Part shown: in pieces, positions 37,035-47,924 of the stretch
How positions within the stretch are numbered: the stretch's first letter is position 1
Layout: each line of letters starts with the position of its first letter
NCBI RefSeq assembly: GCF_020921035.1
Contig: NC_063151.1
Coordinates: 6,448,001-6,512,000, forward strand
DNA from: Rhodamnia argentea
Lineage: Eukaryota > Streptophyta > Magnoliopsida > Myrtales > Myrtaceae
Reading direction: 5' to 3'
DNA: 64,000 nucleotides
The notes under the pieces: model-generated
Databases searched by the model: none
What the model saw: only the letters and a program-made list of their open reading frames with translations
Told to the model about the DNA's origin: nothing
Position numbers and translations under genes: made by a program

Positions 37035-37350
37035 AATAGAAACTTTCGCGGGCGAATATTTACTCTTTCAATATCTATTTTAGTTGTAGGGTTAGCTCAT
37101 GAATTCTCGGAATAAATGAATTGGTCTCCGGTTCGTTCTGCCATCCTACCTAATGAATTATTATGATTCATTTTTCAATAGAATCTTACATATTCATAGG
37201 TTCCATCGTTCCCATCGTTTCACAATTAATGGTTAGGTTTGAATTCTACAATGGAGCCCCTCATGAAATTGTTCTTTTCTCAATCTTTATTGGCTCGAGG
37301 CTCTTGATTTTTTTTCTATGAATAGATTCATATAGTTATGAGATGACTCA
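37035..37350. other. Possible plastid-derived insertion (NUPT)
   Basis: The sequence from about GCGGGCGAATATTTACTC to GATTCATATAGTTATGAG reads to me like angiosperm chloroplast spacer DNA rather than local nuclear DNA (for example GAATTGGTCTCCGGTTCG and CATAGGTTCCATCGTTCCC). This is recognition from memory without alignment. I cannot name the plastid locus, and the boundaries are approximate. Confidence 0.4.
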
Positions 37351-38700
37351 TAAACCTTACATATATGCCCCGTTTAGCCCCGCCATTAATCCATACAAGT
37401 AAGGATAACTTTGAAAATTTTCAATAATACATGATCCATATGAATCAAGGTGATTCTGAAATTTTTTAATGATGCATCAATAGTTAAGATTTGTTGAGAC
37501 ATCGATAGAAATAACGAGCCATATAGAATCATCTCCCTCCCGAGGAGGTCACTTTTTCCCCGTTGATTGTGAAACCCGAGGTACTTCACATGTTTGACCT
37601 CTCTCCCTCATTGGAAATATCACGAAGATGATTGATTCTCGACAAAAGAGAGAGCAAAAAAAAAAACACTTATCAACCAAAATAAAGGTGGCAAATTCAA
37701 TTTGAATTTTATTTCCTCTTGTTCAAATGTACATGATGTTCATGTCAATTACAGACTCTTGTTGTTTGAGTACCTTCATTTTCAACTCGACCGATTTGTT
37801 CGAAATCATTGATTTAGTTCGAACACAACGCCTTTTACAATGGAGATGAATGTCTTTCCATGATTGTACTCATCTCTAGTCACCTGCATTATATGCACGT
37901 CCTTTGCGCGAAAGAGAAACCCTCGTTTCTTCAGATTCAAAGAACTCAATAAACACAGTCAAATCGTCTCTGACTTACTTCCAAATCTTCTTTTTCAAAA
38001 TAAAGAGAGAAACAGTAAACAAACAAAAAGGGTCACTAACTCAAGATGTGCAGAAAGATAAAAAAAAAAAAATTCTGATTAATCACTAGAGCAAGAAAAG
38101 AAAAGAGAAACCCTAATCAAGAATCCCTCAATATTTCCTCAGATGTTACTCAGGAAAATACTATCACATGACCTTCTGGTCTTTATTATATGCCAACAAA
38201 AAACGAAAAGGGACACAATAAGATATAAAGCAGGACAGCTGTAGTATGTCAGCAACATATCTGGACAAAACCATTCACGAACCTTGGAACATGGTTTGTA
38301 ACTTGCGAGTGGTCCCAATTTCATGTTATCTTATTATTGGCTCTTCGTACTCTAGTTCAATGTCCCTCAATCCCAGGGACCTCTAGTCAACTGAATTGGG
38401 GTTCTTTTCTTTTTAAAGAAAATGAATTGGCACATCTTCTTGAAGTGTTCAAACATGTTTTTTCAACTTTTGTTGCGCCCTGAGCATGTGGGAACTCTTC
38501 AGCGCCTACTAATTTCCCCCCTTTGATTATGGCCATAGCCCTAGCGTGCACATCTGTATATACTTATGGAAAAGCTTGACCTAAAAGTTTTTCATGCCCG
38601 GGTTTATAAGTACATCTCCACTCTATCTTAACGGGGCATCCCAGGCTTTCAGCAAACAAGCATAATTCGTCCACGGCTTGCTCGAATATCTATGGTGATA

Positions 38701-38946
38701 GATTGTTTTTGCGATCTCTGCACAAATTTTAGTTTCGGTTTCTCTTGACACGGAACACACAACAAGTGGACAACATAGATTACCTTGAAGTGTGCCTTGA
38801 GGCGTAGTATCCACAGACTAAGAATTGATTTTGCAATCTCTGCACGAATTTTAGTTTCGGTTTCTCTTGACGCGGAACACAACAAGTGGACGACATAGAT
38901 TACCTTGAAGTGTGCCTTGAGGTGTAGTATCCACGGACTAAGAATT
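38701..38946. repeat. Recent tandem duplication, units of 126 and 120 bp
   Basis: Copy 1 (38701-38826) and copy 2 (38827-38946) share long identical words such as TTTTAGTTTCGGTTTCTCTT and ATAGATTACCTTGAAGTGTG. They differ by a few substitutions and short indels. Both end CAC(A/G)GACTAAGAATT. No gene recognised in them. Confidence 0.95.
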
Positions 38947-41302
38947 TTGCTGCTATTTCCCTGTCTCTGCAGATAAATCTGCAGATGAAGCTGCTCGAAT
39001 TAGGTACGTGAAACTGTGTCATTTTCTGAAAGTAACAGCCTCCTACCAGTAGCCGGTCAAACAAAACACATTTGTGGCCTATATAATTAAGAAGTTTTAC
39101 TTGACACCTGCCCTCTACTCACTACCAACTTCAATTTAATACTTACGTGTACGTGCTGCTCATTGGGCAATAAGGTTAGGGTTCTATAGCTATTTAATCA
39201 GAGATAAACAAAAGAAATTGATGGGGTCCACCTCAAATAAAATATAAAAAAAAAAATTTGATGAGATGGGCTCAAAACGGGAGGATCGATACTAAAAAAC
39301 GACATGCGACAAAGCCATATGGACAGAGGCACTACCGACCCATTAGTCAGAGTTTATGTTTCTTATATTCTGGATCTTTAGGCTGTTTTCAGGGCAGGAT
39401 TTCTTAACAATGAACATTAGTCGCCTACATCAAATAAAAAAATATCGAGATTTTCGAAATATTGCGTACACAGACCACCAAAAAGAGAGCTGCAAATTCA
39501 ACGAAATTAACCAAATCCATATTGTCTCTTCCGGACCATTTGAGTCATATCTATATCATCTTATCTAAGTTCAAGAAAGTCTCTGGTGCATGGGCCATGC
39601 AGCTTTGACTGCTAATAAATCTTCACTGCATGCATTTTGTGGATTAAATGAGGGGTGGGTGATAGGTGTAAGCAAGTTTTGGTCAAGGTCCTCCTTGTCC
39701 TCCCACTCCTCAACCAGATCAGTTCCAAAAGTCCAACCAAAGCACTTACTGATCTAGAAAATCCCCCACTGATGGACGTCTCTTCAAACCCATCAACACG
39801 AAATTGCTTTTGATTTCCACACACAAATCACTAAGGATGATAATAATTTATTATTATAATGTAGTTGGGGAGATCTTTTCTTTAGACAAGCCGCTTCATT
39901 TTCACGGCAGAGATGATATAACCCTAATTTGAAAAGACCCCTCCAAGGCTCCATTCTTTCTGTACGTATCTTCCAATGAAAGTACACGTCCTTTGATATA
40001 ATTAGCGTGCGAGAGTTGCCTGTTTGTATCCACTACATACGTACACAAGCAACTCGATTTGACATGTGAGGAAAACTAGCTAAGTTATAACGTTTACCTA
40101 GGCTGGTAAATCGGGCCGATTTATTAACCTTTTGAATGAAATCAAGAGGATCTATACCTTCGAGGAGCAGATGCATGCATGTACTTGGCAATGCTCGGCA
40201 GCTTCTAAACGAAAGAACCCTAATTGAATGTTCGCAATACAATGACCAAGAGAGATCCGGGTAATAATGATCCACGTAAAAGAGTCGTGTAGCCAGTGTC
40301 AACGTACTAACGCGCATAGTTAATAATTGGGATTGGAGATTGATGCCTTTCAGGTAAAAGATCCGAGTGACAAAGTCATGGGTAAAAACAGTACTTGACG
40401 GTTATCACGTTCAACTAATTTGAAATTGAAACGTGGACCCTACGAAGTACCGAGTCAGCAATTTAGAAGTTGCGAAGTGAGGAATCATCCTCGAAACAAC
40501 GTTGGTGGCCAACCATTCATCACAACAAGAATTAACCCAAGAGCACATTCTCAGTCAAGCCGGCCAAAGACGCAAGACTTATGACGGCCACGAGTTTTTC
40601 TTTTTCTCTTTCTCTTTCTTTCCTTTGTTTTTTCGATTTTAACTTTATGTTTCATCGTTCATGACGAAAGAAGGAAATTTCTCTCTACCTTCTCAATCTC
40701 AAAGTCAAGCAAAGTTAGAAATACCTTATTAATATCTCCTGTCCTGTCGTGACCCAATTGCCACACAAGTCGCCGTCCATAAATTAGGGTTGAAGTCGAG
40801 GCGTCCATAGTAGTCGATAATGGCAAGATGAACGTCTGCCTACGAAACGTATTTCGTCGTATAAATACAAAGTTAGACGCCTTCTTTAGTTAGTTAATTT
40901 AGCTTTGACCATTCTGATGATGAAGGAAATTAGAGCTTTGGGGCGTCCGTAGCTGGATGGTCAATAATGGCAAGAGATCAACAATGTCATCTTGTGTTCT
41001 ATACAAAGAGATATAAACTGCATTATTTTGTTAAAAATTACAGCCACAGATGAAAGAATATTAATTGCTGATTTCGATTATTTCTAAAGATTTCTCATAG
41101 GCGTGAGAATGAAGGAGAAAACGTCAATGTTAACGAACCCACTTATTTGTAAAATTAAGGCGGTGACACATATGTATTCACCGTCATCGGACCTAATGGC
41201 TCATTGGACGACGCCGCCCCGTCCCTTTGACCCATAGAAGTCGTGCGAGGCCGATCGTTGCGCATGGCATGTGTGAACAGAAAGTGTATAAGAGGAGGGA
41301 TG

Positions 41303-41622
41303 TGTTAGGATTAGATGCACAAGCACAATGAAATAGAATGTAATGACGAGAAACGGAAATAAAAACTCAAGGTTTATTCCAGTTCACCCTCAAACTAAGG
41401 TTACATTCGGCAGAGGTTTCCATTATAATTATCAATTTCTCACGTCTTTGTAATTAAGAGTTGTAATTACAAGAGAAAGATGCGATATTATAACGAAAGC
41501 TATTCATGGGCTCAAACCCAAACTATCAATAAAATGCACACTAAAACTATAAAAGCCCTTTGGCGTCCCAAGAGCGCTGCCCCTTATAATTTCCGCCGGA
41601 GCATATGAACCACATTCCAACA
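41303..41622. mobile_element. Solo LTR with 5-bp target-site duplication
   Basis: A 320-bp segment starts TGTTAGGATT and ends CATTCCAACA, the TG...CA pattern with inverted TGTT(A/G)G / C(C/T)AACA ends. It is flanked on both sides by the identical pentamer GGATG (41298-41302 and 41623-41627). It contains a TATA-like TATAAAAG at 41548-41555 and no coding sequence, so internal domain and second LTR are absent. The retrotransposon superfamily cannot be decided from an LTR alone. Confidence 0.75.
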
Positions 41623-41655
41623 GGATGTGGCGAGTGAAGAAAACTCAACAGGGAG

Positions 41656-41961
41656 AAGTGCATTGGAAGTCCTAAAACTTGCCAAGAAAGTGTAATTAAA
41701 TCATAAAACTATCAAAAAGTGTAATTAAGTCATAAAATTTGTCTGGAAGTGCAATTGAGTTTTAAAATTTTCAAAAAGTGCAATCAAGTCTTAAAAACTT
41801 GTCAAATTGGTGAAATCAAGTTTTTTCGTTGATTGCACTTTTTGAAAATTTCGAGACACGATTATACTTTCGTGATAAGTTATAAAACTTGATTGCACCT
41901 TTTGAAAGTCGTAGGACTTAATTGTATTTTCGTGACAAGTTCTATAACTTCCAATGCACTT
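41656..41961. mobile_element. Fold-back element family B
   Basis: Ends AAGTGCATTGGAAGT and ACTTCCAATGCACTT (interrupted copy at the right end) are inverted. The arms repeat a unit of about 30-35 bp, alternating AAGTGCAATTAAGTC with TAAAACTTGTCAA or TAAAATTTTCAAA, in opposite orientation on each side of a centre near 41810-41825. It lies only 33 bp from the solo LTR. No target duplication identified; about 306 bp. Confidence 0.7.
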
Positions 41962-44900
41962 ATCCTGAACTCCATGCATCAAAAATGGGGTTTGAAGGAG
42001 GAAAAGAAAGGAAAGGAATGGAGAAAGGGCAAAAAAAGTCAAAAAGGGAAAAAGAAGAGAAGGGAGAAGAAGAGAGACATCAATGAGCCTTTGGACCGTG
42101 AAGGCATTAAAGTCTAAAGAGCAAGTGATGACAGACCAACTCATCGTTTTCATGCAGTAACATGGAAGGAGGACAATGCTGCACTGTGTGTCATGTGGTC
42201 ATTGATGGCCAGTTAGACCGAACAATCTCTCATTTCCCCCCTTCTCTTCTTCCTCTCCTGTCCCTTTCGCTCCACATGATACTACCCCACAACCAACCCC
42301 CCCCAAACACATAATCAAATTCTTCACCAACAACTTATGATGTTCCCTTTTGCTTCACATTAGTCTTGGTCTCTGCAATCATGTAATTCGTTTGGTGTTT
42401 TCGGGTGTATGGAGTATTTTTTTGCAGCGAGTTTGAAGCACTTCTGAAATGCAGAGACATCAATCATTGGGCTTATGAAGCTCTTTTGGGAGCAGCAATG
42501 GCGTTCAAATTGGGAACTTGGTCCCCCGCACATTTTCTCAGTCTATTCTATCTTTCCTTCATTAATTTTATTCTTATTTCACAAGAGAACTCGATTCTAT
42601 TTTCCCCCTTTTTTTCTTCTTCTTTCTTTTCTCCCGTTTTCAGAAGAAAAAAAAATTACGATAAAAATGGAATCAACGACCCGATTATTTATATAGCATA
42701 ATATTCTAAAAGAAGCATATATTCGACAAGAAAGTTGCTAAACTATCGATTGCTACCGCTAGTTCAACCTCTCTCTATGTATATACAACGAGATAATTCT
42801 TCATAAGAAATTCTTTCAAATTAAACGATGATGAAATGACATCGTCCGAATTAGAATATTCGGTGACGAAGGTTACAATAATCGAACGCCTTTATTCTTT
42901 ATTCTCGGACAAGGTCCCTAACAGCATATTACTGTTCGGCTGGATGGGGGTTAAATTAGCGTAAACACATCGCTTTTGAGATTCTTATTTTTGTCATTAA
43001 CTCTACAAAGACAAAGTAGTCTCTTTAGCGCTGGAAATTAAGGAAAGGATGGATGGTCTTTAGGTTTTTTGCATAGAATACAGGCCACTTGGGCTGCAGA
43101 GTGCAGACTATTTGCACCTCTCAAACCGGGCATCGATGAATTGCGAAGATAAGCATGTCAACGTAATCACGATTAAAACAGAGATTCGAAGCAAAACTTC
43201 AAGATGTAAGCAATGTTCCACGGGTCCATTTTCTTAATGACAAGTCGCCCTCCGTGCTTAGGAGGACAAGTTTTGCAGCATCTTATGTTGTCTTTCCAAA
43301 AGAAAGATGTGCATTTCTCCTCTGCTACTTGAATGATCCTTTTTCGGAAGAGTGAAGACGCGACACCAGGAGTTAACAAGGCCATATATAATCAACAACC
43401 CTGGTTAAGTGCAGTCTGCCGGCATACGCGAGCGTTTGAACTGTCGAACAAAATTGAGTCTTGCGGTAATTCGATAGTCTAGTGGCTCGCGATCTTCGTC
43501 TGTTGACCCTCCCGGAGATGAGGGGAACACCTGAATTCCTAGCAGGCAGATGACCCCTCGGGAACCCACATGAATCCTACATTTCAGAAACATGAATTTC
43601 AGAACACCCGGCAGGGAAAACTTTCAGTCTTGTGTGGATCAACTTCAAGACCCGACATTTCACATTTCCCTAAAGAATCTCAAAACTCGAAGAGTTTCCA
43701 CTAGATGAATCCATAATCACCCTTGGTAAACAACATCAAACCCTCCAAGGAACCATTGACATTGACAGGAAAGCTAGGCACAGTGATGCAAAGCCCGACC
43801 CAATCGACGAAAACAAGCGGGAAAACCCCCAACAGATCGCAGAATTTCCAAGAAGGAAAATCCCAGTCTAAGGAGTCAAAAACCCTTCCTCGAGTCAGCT
43901 TCGGTCAACCATCTTGGGGACACGTCAACCCTAATGGGGATGCTTGACTTAACTCATGAGCTACCAAATTGCTATCTATCTACTTGATGCTTCCACCTTC
44001 CACAAGTGCAGATCCATTCATGTTTACTTAGCACATTGGCCAAGATTTTCGCACTCCCACTTAATTTTTTTTTTTTTTTGGGTTCTTTTTCAGAACTGCA
44101 GCGACCAATTTTACTTTTATTTTGTTGCATTCTTAGTTCTTTCTAAAGAAACTCGAAAAATTCACCCAAAAAAAAAAAATTCTTTTCAAAGAAGTCGCCC
44201 TTAAAAACGGGCGAGGCTGTCAAATGATTGAGGATCTGGGACACACGCGCCCAAGGGAGACAGGATCAACGGTGCAGTTCTGATCAAACGTTGCCATCAT
44301 CATCATCATCATCATCGTCCCCTCCCCTCCAATCCCATCGTGCGTACAGGAGTCCATTTGGATCCCCGGTGATCGAGTCAATGGCTCCCAATCAAACCCA
44401 ACATAGAATAATTTCTGCTTCTTCCTCTTCTTTTTGTTAATAATTGCTTTCTCCCCCCACTAAATATTAATAATTATAAAAGAAAAATATCGTCTTTATT
44501 CAAATGGAGAAAGCCAGAGAGGAGGAAACGGAAAAAAAAAAAAGAAGGGCTTTTTTCTATAATGGAGGCACATATGCTCTTGAGCCTAAATTCCTAGCAC
44601 AACCAATGCTCTTTCATCTTTTTCAATCCCCAAAAAAACACCATCCTTTCATTGTCACACTTCCCCATCAATTCCTGCCCCACACCCTCGAGAAAATTCG
44701 AGAGTGAATGTATTATCGAATGTGAAAGACAGATTAAGGCTGGTGAATTAAACTGATTTTATCGAGTGATGTGAAGTCGCGGACTTTTTTTAAGGAGCTC
44801 GATAGGAATCGGTTGTTAAGTTATAAAAAATGCTTCCCTGACAGTCTGGTAATTATTTCTGATTATAGATCCACACATTATCATCTCGTATTTTGCATAA

Positions 44901-45213
44901 AGCATTCATTAATTGAAATATTGTGGTCTGATAAAGAAAAATTGAAATATCGTGGAGTCGGAATAACGACGATCTTGTCGATCTGTCGGTATAACGGCTT
45001 CCTTAAATTACTTAACTGATGAATTTGTTTTAGTATGGCTAACATCATTTAAGAGAAAAAAAAAAGGTCTTTTGGGATAGAAAGTGGGGGAACAAAGCAA
45101 AACAATGCAAATAAGCAACTCCCTCTCTCCTCACCTCATCATCAACAAAACACAAAAAGCCCCTTGTTTTTCACTCATCCCACCTCTTCTTCTCCACCCA
45201 AACTCAAATTCTC
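41962..45213. other. Gene-free region upstream of the VQ gene
   Basis: No coding exon recognised. It contains purine-rich and pyrimidine-rich tracts (about 42000-42080, 42240-42300 and 42580-42660) and a (CAT)n tract at about 44296-44319. The last few hundred bases should include the VQ gene promoter. Confidence 0.5.
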
Positions 45214-45268
45214 TCTCTCTCTCTTCCAGTCAGTCCCCTTGCTCTCTCTATCTCTCTACCCCCCATCA

Positions 45269-46003
45269 ATGGAGGCTACCATTAAACAGCAGGAGAGAGA
45301 GAGCACACACGCTCCTATGTGCTCCTCCTCAAGCTGCATCATCAATGGCAACAAGAGCGGCGCCAGCAGTGATCATCCCATGAGCAACAATGGAGGCGCG
45401 GCGGCGGAGATTCCAACAACGCCCCATCCGCTCACCCCGAAAACCATCACCAGATCTGAGTCCAACCCTTACCCGACCACCTTTGTCCAAGCGGACACCA
45501 CCAACTTCAAGCAGGTGGTCCAAATGCTCACCGGCTCATCCGAGACCGTGAACAAGCAGGGCTCAAAGCCGCCGAACGCGAGCACTTCTCCTCAAGATCC
45601 ACCGTCGCTCCCGCCTAATAATTCCAAGAGCGCAATTCCTCCCAAGAAACAAGGGTTCAAGCTCTACGAGAGGAGGAACAGCCTCAAGAACAGCCTCATG
45701 ATCAATACTCTGATCCCGGGTTTCGCTCCCAATTCTGGGTTCTCGCCAAGAAAGCCGGAGATCTTGTCGCCGAGCATGCTCGACTTCCCTCGGCTCGCGC
45801 TCAGCCCGGTCACTCCACTCAACGAAGACCCTTTCAACAGGTCCTCACCTTCTCTAGGGAATTCTTCCGAGGAGGAGAGGGCCATAGCAGAGAAGGGCTT
45901 TTACTTGCATCCGTCGCCGATCAACACGCCGAGGGACGCCGAGCCTCAGCTCTTGCCGCTGTTCCCGGTGACCTCGCCCCGCGTCTCCGGCGCCTCCTCG
46001 TGA
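45269..46003 (+). CDS. VQ-motif protein (VQ4/VQ19/VQ33-type)
   Basis: Intronless, 244 aa, starting at the ATG in CATCAATGGAG after a long CT-rich leader (about 45214-45258). The frame is open further upstream but has no in-frame ATG there. The VQ motif FKQVVQMLTG lies at residues 80-89, after PTTFVQADTTN, and matches FxxxVQxxTG exactly. Downstream are KKQGFKLYERRNSLK, the subgroup block LDFPRLALSPVTPLNEDPF and a Ser-Pro-rich C-terminal tail (KGFYLHPSPINTPR). These are features of the VQ4/MVQ1 group, whose members bind group I and IIc WRKY factors and are MPK3/MPK6 substrates; several SP/TP sites here could serve. The protein acts in the nucleus as a transcriptional co-regulator, by family. 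A GGGA repeat follows the stop codon (about 46010-46026). Confidence 0.93.
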   Translation: MEATIKQQERESTHAPMCSSSSCIINGNKSGASSDHPMSNNGGAAAEIPTTPHPLTPKTITRSESNPYPTTFVQADTTNFKQVVQMLTGSSETVNKQGSKPPNASTSPQDPPSLPPNNSKSAIPPKKQGFKLYERRNSLKNSLMINTLIPGFAPNSGFSPRKPEILSPSMLDFPRLALSPVTPLNEDPFNRSSPSLGNSSEEERAIAEKGFYLHPSPINTPRDAEPQLLPLFPVTSPRVSGASS

Positions 46004-47924
46004 AGACGGAGGGAGGGAGGGAGGGAGATAGAGGGTTCCTCTGTGTGTATTATATGTCCCTAACATGATTTTCAGTCCCATGTGGTTGAGTTGAGTTGAG
46101 GAGGTCATGCTCCAACTGTAGGTACCATTTGATGATCACTCTTCTATAAGCTAGCTATGCAGGAAAAAGAAGAAAAAAACAGGAGGATCTTTATTTATTG
46201 AGAGTTAACATCTTTTACTTCAAACTTCATTAGCCCCCTGACTCCAAGACAAGTCAAGCCCCCCAGCAAAAATGGCAAAAAAAATGAAGTCTCTCTTTCA
46301 CTATTCATAGACACCCTCAAAATTTCTGTTGTCTGATGTTCCAATGCCTCATCTTTTTGCTTAATTTTGCACACTGAGTTTTGTCTGATAGATCCACCTC
46401 TTTTAAGAGTAGGTCAAAGAACACCAACAAACAAATTCAACATCCAGCCATCTCCCTCTCTCTCTCTCTCTCTCTGAGGTAAGAAATTTTCTCTTGCAGA
46501 GTCTTTTTTCCACAATGAGCAGGGAAGTCAGTGGAGTCTTTGATAGATAAAGAGAACGTGACTGGTGCTTGAATGGCACCAAGCACATATGTCAAGTTGA
46601 CGTTAAAAATGTTGGGAAGAAGAATGGGTGAGTTGTCAGACGGACACAGTACTTTGATGAACCAAAAAAGCATCCTTGGGTGGTGACCGGTGAGATCTAC
46701 AGAACTCCCTGTTTTCTCTCTCTCTCCCTCTGTCTCTGTGACCAGCAGATTCCATGTAAAAAGCAGTGGAAAAGGAAAAGGGTGCTCCCTCTCTTTCTCT
46801 CTCTCTTTTTCAAGCTTTTACTGCGTGTCAGAGAGAAAGTCAACCGGATAAAGAGGGTTTTGTCTGCAGACATGTTTGAAAATTCAATTCAAACATGATG
46901 AATCATGATAAGGCGATAATGTCATGTCTCAGAACTGTGAGCCTGTGAGTGAATGAGTGAGTATATATGCATCGGATTCGGTGGTCCCAGAGGCTGATCG
47001 ATGATGGGTCGGGTCACCTTCCCGGTTCAGTACAATGAAGGCTTCGCTGGGAAGGTACCCGGACAGGACTTGGCCCACTTTCTCGGTGTAAACACATGGG
47101 ACAGTTTTATAGGGCAGCCGAGAGCCACCGTACGGAAAGGAAAAGAATTGTTGCAAACTCAGCTAGAGACAGCCGGAATCAATGCGATGAAGGCGCCAAC
47201 ACTCTTCACGGGGTAGACGGAAGACACCGGGATGTCGACACGGGGCATAGATCGGAGGGCAAATGGATTGTGTTTGGCGAACGCCTAGCCTCCTCGCTGC
47301 CCCATTGTCTAGGATATGAATCTGCTGTTCGCGAGAGGCGATGCTCCTGTTTTCCCAGTAAACCAACGATGACATTTGCATGTATGTACGTGACCGTCCA
47401 CAACTGTACTGCTGAAATGAATTCTGAGATCTGTATATAAATGGATGGAAGTTTGGACCTGATGTTGTTTTCTTTTCAAGAGATGTGGCTAATGCAAGTA
47501 GGAAACAGTTCTTGAAGTTAATCACATTTGATCAGTCTCTGTTAGGTTTACTTTGATTAGTTTCTTTCTGTATCTCCACAGAGCTAAAATGCCTCTTTTG
47601 CTATTGGCACATGCATCGGATCTGTCCGTGTTTGCTTCATTTCGCGTAATTTTGGAGGTTATGAGCATCTTCTCTCAAGGGACCTGTCCAGTGTCCACGT
47701 TGAAACAACCAGATAAGTAGAGGAAATCCTCCACAGCACTAATAGTGCAAACGCGGGCGTGTCTATACATATGTATAATTTCCTGTGTTGGAAAACGGCC
47801 TCCTAAACATACCGATGAACAAAATGACACCAGCGAAGAAAAATAATTAATCAACTATTTGGATAGTTGCACTTACAATCGCCAGTATCATGTAACATGT
47901 GATATAGTTACAACTCATGTGCTA
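46004..47924. other. Region between the VQ and DEP1 genes, no gene seen
   Basis: Contains the VQ 3' UTR and, toward the right, the DEP1 3' UTR on the minus strand. Several overlapping open frames at 46929-47525 on both strands have no recognisable similarity. CT microsatellites lie at about 46456-46476 and 46718-46735. Confidence 0.5.

Larger units (their letters stand above)
36278..41302. other. Gene-free region
   Basis: No gene recognised over about 5 kb. It contains a possible plastid-derived insertion (37035-37350), a recent tandem duplication (38701-38946) and otherwise unassigned AT-rich DNA. Short open frames have no family resemblance. Confidence 0.5.

Noticed and set aside
42405-42701. 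98-codon open frame near a T-rich tract
   Set aside because: Low-complexity Phe/Ser/Leu-rich translation with no motif and no splice context.
46929-47525. Overlapping open frames on both strands between the VQ and DEP1 genes
   Set aside because: Frames on opposite strands overlap, none shows family motifs, and codon patterns look random; read as UTR or intergenic DNA.
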